Shown here piece by piece: positions 33,892 to 41,351 of a stretch of DNA of 64,000 bases. The position numbers and the translations under genes are program-made. Numbering within the stretch: position 1 is the first letter of the stretch; each line of letters opens with the position of its first letter. Source of the DNA: Virgibacillus siamensis (GTDB lineage Bacteria; Bacillota; Bacilli; Bacillales; Amphibacillaceae); assembly GCF_900162695.1 (NCBI RefSeq), contig NZ_FUIH01000006.1:431559-495558 (forward strand). Direction: 5' to 3'. The notes beneath the pieces are model-generated. The model had not been told where the DNA came from. It worked only from the letters and a program-made list of their open reading frames with translations, and did no database searches.

Positions 33892-34210
33892 GGTTGATAC
33901 CTATAAGAAGATGGTCGATAACCCAGGCGTGAAGGTTGATACCAGGGGGATGTCGGTCGATAACCGGGCATAAAGGTTGATATCTGCAAGAAGCCGGTCG
34001 ATAACCCGGGCATGAAGGTTGATATCTATAAGAAGATGATCGATAACCGGGCATGAAGGTTGATAACAGGAAGATGAAGGTCGATAACCCGGACGTGAAG
34101 GTTGATACCTATAAGAAGATGGTCGATAACCGGGCATGAAGGTTGATATCTCATCCAAGACGGTCGATATCTAAGTTGAAGGTCGATTTCCTGTTTAGTA
34201 AAGGTCGATA
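33892..34210. repeat. Sixteen-unit array of GGTYGATA with about 21-bp period, strictly alternating T/C
   Basis: Cores start at 33892, 33913, 33934, 33955, 33975, 33996, 34017, 34038, 34058, 34079, 34100, 34121, 34141, 34162, 34181 and 34203. The first fourteen alternate GGTTGATA and GGTCGATA (one is GATCGATA). Spacers of about 13 bases show related words such as ACCCGGGCATGAA and CTATAAGAAGAT, so the larger unit is about 42 bp. It fills most of the 531-base gap between the RHH gene and the gntR-type gene. Open frames across it are by-products of the repeat. Confidence 0.95.
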
Positions 34211-34298
34211 TACCAAGCCTGAAAGCCAATACCCGCATAATGAACATCAACGTTTCCCCCATAAATTCACCGCACTCTAAAAATTTTCAAAAAACTCA

Positions 34299-34327
34299 TT
34301 GACAAAAAGTGAATTTAGTTATATGGT
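34299..34327 (+). promoter_or_regulatory. sigma-A promoter of the GntR-ABC operon
   Basis: TTGACA (34299-34304) and TATGGT (34322-34327) with a 17-base spacer. The -10 box lies inside the left arm of the operator. Confidence 0.8.
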
Positions 34328-34355
34328 TAGTTACATAAGTAATTAACCATATAAC
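34318..34355. promoter_or_regulatory. GntR/YtrA-type operator, 38-bp near-perfect palindrome
   Basis: GTTATATGGTTA (34318-34329) and TAACCATATAAC (34344-34355) are perfect inverted 12-mers; the dyad continues inward (GTTAC / GTAAT) with one mismatch. It overlaps the -10 box and start site, so binding should block transcription. The repressor is probably the first gene of the operon. Confidence 0.85.
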
Positions 34356-34369
34356 CAAGGGGCTTTCAT

Positions 34370-34735
34370 ATGAAAAATCAATTGGATGACAACAAACCGA
34401 TATTTCAGCAGGTCAAAGAGCAGTTGGAAGACTCAATCATCAATGGTTCGGTTAAGCCGGGGGAACGTGTGCCATCCACTAATGAGTTCGCCAAATATTA
34501 TCAGATTAACCCGGCGACAGCTGCGAAGGGAATAAATGAACTGGTGGCAGAGGACATATTAGTTAAACGGAGGGGTGTGGGAATGTTTGTTACAGAAAAT
34601 GCCAAGAGGCTGCTAATGGGAAAAAGGAAAGAAACCTTTTATGAAACCTTTATGCTTCCGTTAAAAAGTGAAGCAACCAAATTGAACATCAGTCAGGATG
34701 AATTATTGGAAATGGTAAAGAGGGAGGGTAATTAA
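34370..34735 (+). CDS. GntR-family regulator, YtrA subfamily
   Basis: 121 residues. The winged helix covers about 10-77 (PIFQQVKEQLEDSIINGSVKPGERVPSTNEFAKYYQINPATA is the family signature region), followed by a short C-terminal dimerisation tail with no ligand domain. This is the YtrA pattern, in which the gene is usually paired with an ABC transporter that it represses. ATG follows CCAAGGGGC. It is coupled to the ATPase gene (stop and start adjoin) and its operator overlaps the promoter. The inducing signal is unknown; cell-envelope antibiotics induce some relatives. Confidence 0.93.
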   Translation: MKNQLDDNKPIFQQVKEQLEDSIINGSVKPGERVPSTNEFAKYYQINPATAAKGINELVAEDILVKRRGVGMFVTENAKRLLMGKRKETFYETFMLPLKSEATKLNISQDELLEMVKREGN

Positions 34736-35590
34736 ATGAAAATAAAAGTTAAAAATCTTTCGAAAAACTATAAGGATACTACTGCACTGGAAAATGTCAC
34801 GTTTACACTGTCCGAACCGAAAATATACGGGTTGCTTGGCAGGAATGGGGCAGGGAAAACAACGTTTATGGATATTTTGTCAGGTCATATTTTAGCATCA
34901 AGCGGTGAGATTTTGATTGATGGGGAGAATCCATTTGATAATCAGCGTTTGACGGAATCGATTTGCCTTATAAAAGAGGGCAACAACTTTAAAAAAGACT
35001 TAAAGATTAAAAATGTGCTTCGCATTTATTCTTACTTTTATCCGACATGGGATCAGAAACTGGCGGACGAATTAATCCGGGAATACAACCTGAATCTGAA
35101 TGCCAAAGTGAAGGCGCTTTCCAAAGGGATGGAATCAGCTCTTGGTATTATCGTCGGTCTGGCAAGCAAGGCGCCAATTACCATTTTTGATGAACCATAT
35201 ATCGGTCTTGATGCGGCAGCACGGAAAAAGTTTTACGAGATTCTATTGGAAGAATATGAAACGGAGAAGCGGATAATTATTTTTTCCACCCATCTAATCG
35301 ATGAAGTCAGTCTGATGTTTGAAGAAATTTTGATTTTGCAGAATGGGAAACTGGTTTTGAAGGAAGAAGCGGAAGCATTACGAAACAGTGTCTGTGCCGT
35401 TTCAGGAGCAGCTGATGAAGTGGAAGCATTTATTTCCGGAAAAGAAGTCATTGAGAAAAAACAAATTGCCGGTATGATGACAGCATATGTCTATAGCCGC
35501 ATGGAACAGGCAGAGTCAGCCGGGCTGACAGCAGAGGGAGTACCAATACAGGAACTGATGATTCACTTAACCGAAAAAAAGGGGGCATAA
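34736..35590 (+). CDS. ABC transporter ATP-binding protein of the YtrA-regulated system
   Basis: 284 residues. Walker A GLLGRNGAGKTT (near 32), a degenerate signature LSKGMESAL (near 127) in place of LSGGQ, Walker B ITIFDEPYIGLD, and the switch FSTHLID. The substitution of the signature is common in this YtrB-like group. It would power the permease encoded 4 bases downstream. AGGGAGGG precedes the ATG. The transported substrate is not known. Confidence 0.9.
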   Translation: MKIKVKNLSKNYKDTTALENVTFTLSEPKIYGLLGRNGAGKTTFMDILSGHILASSGEILIDGENPFDNQRLTESICLIKEGNNFKKDLKIKNVLRIYSYFYPTWDQKLADELIREYNLNLNAKVKALSKGMESALGIIVGLASKAPITIFDEPYIGLDAAARKKFYEILLEEYETEKRIIIFSTHLIDEVSLMFEEILILQNGKLVLKEEAEALRNSVCAVSGAADEVEAFISGKEVIEKKQIAGMMTAYVYSRMEQAESAGLTAEGVPIQELMIHLTEKKGA

Positions 35591-35593
35591 CCA

Positions 35594-36289
35594 ATGGGAC
35601 GACAAATTAAAGGACTGCTTTACTTCTTTGTTACCGATATTCGCCATTCCATGCTGGTATTCTGGACAATTTTACTGAGCATATTGATTGTATCACTGGC
35701 ATTTGCTTATTTTTTGACGACTGTTGAAGATGGATTTATGACATTTACATTAACTGCACCAATCTATGTATATTGCGCAATCCTCGGATTTATAACTGTT
35801 AAGGAATCGGTGCCCTTTGCAATTAAAATGGGCGCGACACGGAAAAATCTGTTTGTCAGCCTGGGAATATTTTTCACCGTTCTTTCCGTAATCATGGCTG
35901 TTGCAGCAAGTGTCTTGCAGGAAATCGTTAATGGTCTTGCCAAACTTACCGGGATTGATACATTCAACTTTTTGCATCTCGCGTACTTTTTGGAAAATAC
36001 TTGGTATACACGGATTGTAATTGATGTATCAATTATGCTGCTGTTCCTGGCGTTCATGTTTATCATCGGTTTGATATTTTTCAAATACGGTTTTGCAGGC
36101 GGCGGATCCTTCTTAGGAGCTCTTGTTATACTATTGCTCATCAGCATCGCAAAAGGCTGGATTGTTGATTTCTTTATCGATCTCTTTACGGATATTGATC
36201 TAGCATTTTTCTATCAAATGATCGGCATCGGGCTTGTCATGTATTGCATTTCTTTCCTTTTCCTAAGAAGGATTACGATTGAAAATTAA
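35594..36289 (+). CDS. ABC transporter permease of the YtrA-regulated system
   Basis: 231 residues with six hydrophobic segments (about 18-40, 50-70, 92-115, 140-162, 175-195 and 203-225), the ABC-2 half-transporter plan. No family motif beyond that is recognised. AAAAAGGGGG lies just before the ATG. It is the last gene of the gntR-ATPase-permease operon; a palindromic repeat element follows at once. It probably forms a homodimer with two copies of the ATPase. Confidence 0.82.
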   Translation: MGRQIKGLLYFFVTDIRHSMLVFWTILLSILIVSLAFAYFLTTVEDGFMTFTLTAPIYVYCAILGFITVKESVPFAIKMGATRKNLFVSLGIFFTVLSVIMAVAASVLQEIVNGLAKLTGIDTFNFLHLAYFLENTWYTRIVIDVSIMLLFLAFMFIIGLIFFKYGFAGGGSFLGALVILLLISIAKGWIVDFFIDLFTDIDLAFFYQMIGIGLVMYCISFLFLRRITIEN

Positions 36290-36291
36290 AA

Positions 36292-36522
36292 GGACTGGGA
36301 CAAAAGTGTTTTATCCATTATAAAATCCGAACATTGGGAAATGGACTGAATAACTGCTCCGGAAATATACCTCGCTTTCCGCGGGCGGCTGGTGAGCCCC
36401 CTTGTGCTTACGCACTTCGGTGTCTCACCTATGCCTTACCTCCCGCCGGAGTCTCTGTATATTTCCTCCGCTAGTCATCAAATTGTTAGTCTTTTGAATC
36501 ACACTTTTTTTGTCCCCAGTCC
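36292..36522. repeat. Long palindromic intergenic element, copy 2
   Basis: Ends GGACTGGGACAAAAGTGT and ACACTTTTTTTGTCCCCAGTCC are inverted repeats. Inside are GCTCCGGAAATATAC and GTATATTTCCTCCG, also inverted. It fills the gap between two convergent ABC operons and could form a very long hairpin in either transcript. Confidence 0.85.
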
Positions 36523-36526
36523 TTTT

Positions 36527-37303
36527 TCAATCCGCCATTTCTTTTGTTTTAAAAATAAAGATCGATGCCACTAGCAGGATGATGACCATGGCGGCTGTGA
36601 TGATTGATGTTCCGGTTAATTCGGATGGAATATTTCCGAAAACAATCATTTCGTGAATATACCGTGAAATATTGTTCGGGCTCCATTCCAGCAGATGGGC
36701 AAAAACTGTCGTGACCGCCTTCATCAGAAGGATTGTTGCAATCGTCAGGAAAGCTACCAGTCCGGGGATTTTAACCAGTGTATTGTAAAAAATGGATAAC
36801 GATACAACAAGTATGATCCACAATCCGTAAAAGACAATAATTTTTAACAGCATGTCAAATGATAATTCGCCGAACAGGATATTGACATAATACCAACTCG
36901 CTAAAATTCCAAGTCCTGTGGCGATAAGCGCCAGTAACAGTACAGATGCCCATTTGGCTGTTATATAATTGGCATAGGAAACTGGCTTCACCAAAATTAG
37001 TTCAGATACGCCGCTTTTTCGTTCGCCGGCTATTGTTCCCATTGACATAAGCGCAATCACGAGAACTCCGATGCTGCTGATTTGCGATAAACTCATCATA
37101 ATAATATCAGCTGGTTTAAATTCAGGCAGCTTTATTTCAGTGCCCTCCGGCATTCCACCGACAGCATCTATGATCTGCGGTAAATAGTAGTTTGAAATCG
37201 GATCTAAGCTTGCAATTAAAATCATAACCAGCGGCACCCATACCCATTTCACATTCCGTACATTTTCAACTAGTTCTTTCTGAAAAATCGTTATCCATTG
37301 CAT
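36527..37303 (-). CDS. ABC-2 type transporter permease
   Basis: 258 residues with six membrane segments. After the first helix (about 20-40) there is a large loop, then GERKSGVSELILVKPVSYANYITAKW, a motif I associate with Gld/NosY-type ABC-2 permeases (PF12679). It pairs with the ATPase whose stop overlaps its start by one base (TGATG), so translation is coupled. The substrate is unknown. It is the last gene of a three-gene minus-strand operon. Confidence 0.87.
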   Translation of the reverse strand: MQWITIFQKELVENVRNVKWVWVPLVMILIASLDPISNYYLPQIIDAVGGMPEGTEIKLPEFKPADIIMMSLSQISSIGVLVIALMSMGTIAGERKSGVSELILVKPVSYANYITAKWASVLLLALIATGLGILASWYYVNILFGELSFDMLLKIIVFYGLWIILVVSLSIFYNTLVKIPGLVAFLTIATILLMKAVTTVFAHLLEWSPNNISRYIHEMIVFGNIPSELTGTSIITAAMVIILLVASIFIFKTKEMAD

Positions 37304-38211
37304 CAGCTGTTCACCGCCTTCATGAACATATCTTCCAGTGAAGTGCGTTTGATGGAATAAGACGTTAACGGCCAGTCTTCACTTGCTGCGAGCATCAGTA
37401 TTGCTTTCCGTGCCTGTAAAATATCTTCTGCTCTCACATATACCTTATTTTTCTTCACATAACAGGTCTCGACGGACGGCAGGTTATTCAATTCCTTCTG
37501 AAAACTGGAGGCGTCATTCTGAAATTCCAGTTCAATTTCGGATGTCTGGTATTTTTGACGCAATTCATTCATCGACCCGGATTCAATGATTTTACCGGAA
37601 TGAAGTAATAAAAGTTCGTCACTTATTTCATCGGCATCACTCAAAATATGAGTGGAAAACAAAATAGTCATATCTTGTTTCAACGTTTCCATTAGTGTCA
37701 ATACATCCCGACGTCCAATCGGATCGAGCGAAGATACTGGTTCATCAAGCATTAACAGTTTTGGCCTGTGGATAATCGCCTGAGCAATTCCAAGCCGCTG
37801 CCTCATGCCGCCAGAATATTTTCCAATCCGGCGGGTGCCGGCATCCTTTAATCCGACTTGCCGCAGTAAAGTTTCCGCACGTTCGGCAGCATCGGTTTTC
37901 GATAAACGGGCAAGCCTTCCGACATAAACAAGGAATTCCTTTCCGGTCATCCAAGTGTGAAAAATCGGGTACTGCGGCAGATAACCAATATATTTGCGGA
38001 TGTCATCGCTCTGCATTGTGCCCGCAAACGACACATCTCCGCTTGTCGGTTTAATTAATCCCGACAGCATGCGCAATGTTGTCGTTTTACCGGCGCCATT
38101 TGGTCCGATCAGAGCGATGCATTTGCCTGGATCAAATTGAAAATGTATATGATCAACCGCCAATTTATCATCGTATCGTTTCGTCAAATTGTTTACCGTA
38201 AGCAACGCCAT
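37303..38211 (-). CDS. ABC transporter ATP-binding protein
   Basis: 302 residues from ATG 38211; GGAAGGAG lies 9 bases upstream and the start overlaps the stop of the small gene before it (TAATG). Walker A GPNGAGKTTT (near 40), signature YSGGMRQRL (near 135), Walker B LLMLDEPVSSLD and switch FSTHILSD are all canonical. The C-terminal 80 residues resemble the extra domain of NatA/CcmA-like proteins. The longer frame to 38292 is not used. It energises the downstream permease. Confidence 0.92.
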   Translation of the reverse strand: MALLTVNNLTKRYDDKLAVDHIHFQFDPGKCIALIGPNGAGKTTTLRMLSGLIKPTSGDVSFAGTMQSDDIRKYIGYLPQYPIFHTWMTGKEFLVYVGRLARLSKTDAAERAETLLRQVGLKDAGTRRIGKYSGGMRQRLGIAQAIIHRPKLLMLDEPVSSLDPIGRRDVLTLMETLKQDMTILFSTHILSDADEISDELLLLHSGKIIESGSMNELRQKYQTSEIELEFQNDASSFQKELNNLPSVETCYVKKNKVYVRAEDILQARKAILMLAASEDWPLTSYSIKRTSLEDMFMKAVNS

Positions 38212-38420
38212 TACTGCTGTCTCCTTCCAAAAATGAAATAGACAATCGGCCCAATGATATTGATAAACAGAATAATAAGCACCCACATCCATTTTGGTCC
38301 GTTAGTTCTTTCAATGCGAATCACATCAACCAGTGCAACAATAAATAGGATAAATTGAATGATGAGAATTGGTGCTATAACCGCCCAGTTGATTTCTGAA
38401 AGTAAATTCACTTCCTCCAC
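38211..38420 (-). CDS. Small PLDc_N-domain membrane protein
   Basis: 69 residues with two membrane segments (about 13-33 and 43-63) and the pattern IERTNGPKWMWVLIILFINIIGPIVYF, which is the PLDc_N domain seen at the N-terminus of cardiolipin synthases but here free-standing. GTG is the start, with AAAGGAGTG 8 bases upstream. Such proteins often precede ABC-2 transporters like the two genes here and may be accessory subunits; a precise role is unknown. The stop overlaps the next start. Confidence 0.85.
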   Translation of the reverse strand: MEEVNLLSEINWAVIAPILIIQFILFIVALVDVIRIERTNGPKWMWVLIILFINIIGPIVYFIFGRRQQ

Positions 38421-38496
38421 TTAAATGTCACTCCTTTCCGATACAAGTCTATATACGAACTAAATCATAAAAAAGTTCTATTGAAAAGTAAAAAAA

Positions 38497-38871
38497 TCAT
38501 CCACACGTTTATCCACATACAAAGCGCTACTTTAAAAGCTGTTTTTTTGAGTATCCACAAAACCCACAGGCGGAAGGAAATTTATACACAATCCGGTTGT
38601 TGATAAGTGATGTAGCTGTGGAAAGCTTCCTTCTTGTTATGCACAATTTATGATAAATTGTGGATAAAACTTGTTTATAACAGAACAAAAAAGGAAACCA
38701 GCCTGATTTAACGGCGGTTTCCTTTTTGGGAAAGCTGATTATATACGCGATCTGCCTGCTTGAATTCCCTTTGATAAAGCACCTCTTGCGTTTTGGATAA
38801 AACTTTTTCACGATGATTCTTATTTTTTTCCTTCATCTGGATCCCTCACTTTATCAATAGGATTATCCACA
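38497..38871. promoter_or_regulatory. Cluster of DnaA boxes flanking yfhE
   Basis: Five exact TTATNCACA sites lie within 363 bases: 38509-38517, 38582-38590, 38637-38645, 38659-38667 (reverse strand) and 38863-38871. Near matches are TCATCCACA at 38497 and GTATCCACA at 38551. Three of the five are TTATCCACA. The rest of the gap 38421-38707 holds no gene that I can see. Confidence 0.7.
38708..38836 (-). CDS. yfhE: YfhE-like small protein
   Basis: 42 residues, too small for most gene callers. ATG 38836 has GAGGG 6 bases upstream. The protein MKEKNKNHREKVLSK... is highly charged with a central TQEVLYQREFKQADRVYN, which recalls the Bacillus YfhE family of about 40 residues with unknown function. 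The strongest support is position: yfhE precedes yfhF in B. subtilis, and the yfhF homologue is next, on the same strand, 40 bases away. The overlapping longer frame at 38527-38811 is a shadow. Confidence 0.7.
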   Translation of the reverse strand: MKEKNKNHREKVLSKTQEVLYQREFKQADRVYNQLSQKGNRR

Positions 38872-38876
38872 GGCTG

Positions 38877-39779
38877 CTAATTTATACGATTCTCTTTTTC
38901 TAACTGTGTCAGTGCCGTTTTTAGTGTTGGATAAGCAAACTGAAAATTATGCTCCAATGCTTTTCCGGGGAGCACGTATTGACCTTTCGTGATAAGCTGG
39001 CTCATTTCACCGAGGGCCGCAGTCATTATGGATGCGGGTGCCGGCAGCCAATATGGACGGTTGAGAATGTTTGCGAGTTCCTTCATAAACTCCTTGTTGC
39101 GCCGCGGTTCCGGTGCCGTGAAATTAACCGGTCCGGAAATATGATCATTGAACAGGCAAAATAGCAGAAGCCGGACTGCATCTTTAATATGAATCCATGA
39201 CATCCACTGTTCTCCATTACCGATTTTTCCGCCGGCATACATTTTCACAGGCATGCGCATAAGTGGATATGCACCGCCTTCACCCAAAATGACACCGAAT
39301 CTGGAATAAATTGTACGAATCCCCATCGTTTCAGCCTGGCTCGCTGTTTTTTCCCATTCTGAGACGACCTTGGCCAGGAAATCACGTCCCTGGACAGTAG
39401 TTTGTTCCGTAAACATTAAATCTTCGGACATTCCGTAAAATCCGACAGCAGATCCGCTGATAAACACATCCGGTTTTATATCCATATTTTTAACAAGGTT
39501 CATGACAGCCATGGTTGTTTCCATACGGCTGTTGCGGATGGAGTCTTTTTTCCGGCTTGACCAATAACCGAACAGGGAATCACCGGCAAGGTTCACCACA
39601 CTATGAATATTCGGCAGCTGTGATACCGGGTGATCATAGGCGATAAATACAGTATTTTCTGTGTCCTGATGCCTGTCGGGGAAGCGGGTTAATATGTAAA
39701 CATGATGTTCTTTATCTGTTAATGCCTTCGTGAGGTGTTGTCCAACAAAACCGGTTCCGCCGGTAATGAGTACGTTCAT
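38877..39779 (-). CDS. yfhF: TIGR01777-type epimerase/SDR protein YfhF
   Basis: 300 residues. An extended-SDR nucleotide motif GGTGFVGQHL starts at residue 7; SGSAVGFYGMSED and the DUF1731 C-terminal part (EMSQLITKGQYVLPGKALEHNFQFAYPTLKTAL) identify the TIGR01777 (YfcH/SulA-related) family. Substrate unknown. GAAGGAGTG precedes the ATG. It is divergent from recX, the same arrangement as yfhF-yfhG in B. subtilis. Confidence 0.92.
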   Translation of the reverse strand: MNVLITGGTGFVGQHLTKALTDKEHHVYILTRFPDRHQDTENTVFIAYDHPVSQLPNIHSVVNLAGDSLFGYWSSRKKDSIRNSRMETTMAVMNLVKNMDIKPDVFISGSAVGFYGMSEDLMFTEQTTVQGRDFLAKVVSEWEKTASQAETMGIRTIYSRFGVILGEGGAYPLMRMPVKMYAGGKIGNGEQWMSWIHIKDAVRLLLFCLFNDHISGPVNFTAPEPRRNKEFMKELANILNRPYWLPAPASIMTAALGEMSQLITKGQYVLPGKALEHNFQFAYPTLKTALTQLEKENRIN

Positions 39780-39909
39780 GATTATTCACTCCTTCAATAA
39801 CGGATTCAGTACAGTTTATTTTCCATTATTGACTTTCAGTATACCGATTCTTACGGTGGTGTCCAGGAATTTTTTTCGTTACTATAAAGGGAAAGGGGGT
39901 GAGAAATCA

Positions 39910-40722
39910 ATGAAAAAGATTTCCCGGATCACCACTCAACAAAAACGTAAGAATCGTTATAATATCTTCCTGGATGACGGCCATGGTGAAAAATATGGCT
40001 TCAGTGTAGATGAATCCGTCCTGATAGCGTACAAGCTGCGTAAACACCTTGAATTGGATGAATCGATGATCGCTACACTTGTCCAAAAAGATACATTACA
40101 TAAGTCATATACCCTTGCTATCAATTTTTTAAGCTATCGGATGCGGACAAAAAAAGAAATTTATGATTACCTGGTTAAAAAAGAAGTGGATGATGAACAT
40201 ATAACGCAAATCATGAAGCAGTTAACGGAGGAAAAGTTGATTAATGACCGGCAGTTTGCGGAAGCGTTTGTCCGAACCCGTATTGATACAACACGTAAAG
40301 GCCCAATGCTGGTTAAAAGAGAACTGATGGAAAAAGGAGTTTCCCCGCAACTTGCTGCTGAAGCAGTCGATTTGTACACGTACGAGATTCAATATGCCCG
40401 CGCTGAAAAATGGGTCCGCAAAAAATTGACAGCCAGCAAGAGTAAATCATTTAAACAGCAGGTGCAGCAACTGCAGGGAACTTTGATGCAAAAAGGTTTT
40501 ACACGGGATGTGATTCAAGATGTACTGGCAGATGTGGATGAAATGAAGGATACTGATGCGGAATGGAATGCACTGGTTAAACAGGGTGAGAAATTGCTTC
40601 ATAAACACCGTCAGAAACTTTCAGGATACGAACTTCAGGGAAAAGTGAAAGAAGGACTTTATCGGAAAGGCTTTTCCATCGATCTAATCAATCAGTTCCT
40701 TGAAGAACAGGATGAAATCTGA
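39910..40722 (+). CDS. recX: Recombination regulator RecX
   Basis: 270 residues from ATG 39910 with AAAGGGGGTGAG upstream; the longer frame from 39730 runs into yfhF on the other strand. Tandem three-helix RecX repeats are visible: LSYRMRTKKEIYDYLVKK, LIDRQFAEAF-like LINDRQFAEAFVRTR, and a repeat near the C-terminus (LYRKGFSIDLINQFLEE). At 270 residues it is the long Bacillus form. RecX binds RecA filaments and limits their growth. No terminator follows; the riboswitch at 40778 comes next. Confidence 0.94.
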   Translation: MKKISRITTQQKRKNRYNIFLDDGHGEKYGFSVDESVLIAYKLRKHLELDESMIATLVQKDTLHKSYTLAINFLSYRMRTKKEIYDYLVKKEVDDEHITQIMKQLTEEKLINDRQFAEAFVRTRIDTTRKGPMLVKRELMEKGVSPQLAAEAVDLYTYEIQYARAEKWVRKKLTASKSKSFKQQVQQLQGTLMQKGFTRDVIQDVLADVDEMKDTDAEWNALVKQGEKLLHKHRQKLSGYELQGKVKEGLYRKGFSIDLINQFLEEQDEI

Positions 40723-40777
40723 TGCAGATTGAACAAATATGATAAAATAAGTGTGAACGTGAAAATTTAATAGGATG

Positions 40778-40965
40778 CCTTATGGTGACCTTGTGAAAAC
40801 AAGTTTAAAAGGGAAGTTGGTTGAAATCCAACGCGGTCCCGCCACTGTATTGCTGAGACATCTCTATAACACCGACTGTCCAATAGTCGGCTATCCACTG
40901 TTCAATTGGAACGGGAAGGAAACAGAGAATGTCAATGATGCTAAGCCAGGAAGCCTGCCATAAGG
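40778..40965 (+). ncRNA. Cobalamin riboswitch aptamer
   Basis: The closing stem CCTTATGG (40778-40785) / CCATAAGG (40958-40965) is perfect. Between lie the conserved AAAAGGGAA, GGTTGAAATCC, GCGGTCCCGCCACTGTA and the B12 box AAGCCAGGAAGCCTGCC, all in consensus order. A -10-like TATGATAAAAT is at about 40739. No coding sequence for a B12 or metal gene follows: a terminator is at 41049-41074 and then a repeat array, before an unrelated thioesterase gene at 41352. It is therefore an orphan switch, a relic or the front of a regulated small RNA. Confidence 0.93.
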
Positions 40966-41013
40966 AAGAACATTATTTTCCTACGGGAGATAGGAGGGTG
41001 TTGCGCAAATATC

Positions 41014-41074
41014 CGCATAGTTCAGCTATGCGTGCAATCTGTGACCACAAGCCTTCAATGAGAGGGCTTTTTTT
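41014..41074 (+). terminator. Expression platform and terminator behind the cobalamin riboswitch
   Basis: A hairpin CGCATAG / CTATGCG (41014-41032) is followed by an eight-pair stem AAGCCTTC / GAGGGCTT (one wobble, 41049-41069) and seven T. Transcription through the aptamer would end here, giving an RNA of about 300 bases with no good gene. Confidence 0.75.
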
Positions 41075-41149
41075 ATTGTTTTAATGACGTTAAGAAGATT
41101 GTTACATGCTTTCAGGTATTTGAAGTGAAGAACGATTTCTGTCTGTGAA

Positions 41150-41280
41150 GGTTGATATTTCACGTTGAAAGTTGATTCCTGTCCAGTGAAGGTCGATATA
41201 CCGCCGATGAAGGTTGATATCCTGCCCATAATGGTTGATAACAGCGATTGAAGGTCGATTCTTTCCAACGAGGGTTGATA
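41150..41280. repeat. Seven-unit array of GGTYGATA, 20-21-bp period (second locus)
   Basis: Cores at 41150, 41170, 41191, 41212, 41233, 41253 and 41273: GGTTGATA, AGTTGATT, GGTCGATA, GGTTGATA, GGTTGATA, GGTCGATT, GGTTGATA. Same core as the array at 33892 but without strict alternation. It lies between the riboswitch terminator and the thioesterase gene. Confidence 0.88.
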
Positions 41281-41351
41281 TCTGCCTGTGCGGGTAAAAA
41301 AAAGTATTTTTCAACGTGACAGGAATGATACATCATCAAGGAGGCTAACAA

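Noticed and set aside
33892..34210. CRISPR array
   Set aside because: Units are 8 bases with 12-13-base related spacers, spacers are not unique, and no cas genes are in the window.
33809..34262. Overlapping minus-strand open frames with repeated short peptides
   Set aside because: They are translations of the GGTYGATA array; the peptide repeats follow the DNA period, and no ribosome site or family match is seen.
38527..38811. 94-codon minus-strand frame
   Set aside because: Overlaps the better-supported yfhE frame in another phase and runs through the DnaA-box region.
40775..40963. 62-codon plus-strand frame
   Set aside because: Lies entirely within the cobalamin aptamer; conserved RNA motifs explain the sequence.
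41001..41084. 27-codon TTG frame behind the riboswitch
   Set aside because: The GGAGGG site is only 2-3 bases from the TTG and the frame runs through the terminator; a leader peptide is possible but not supported.
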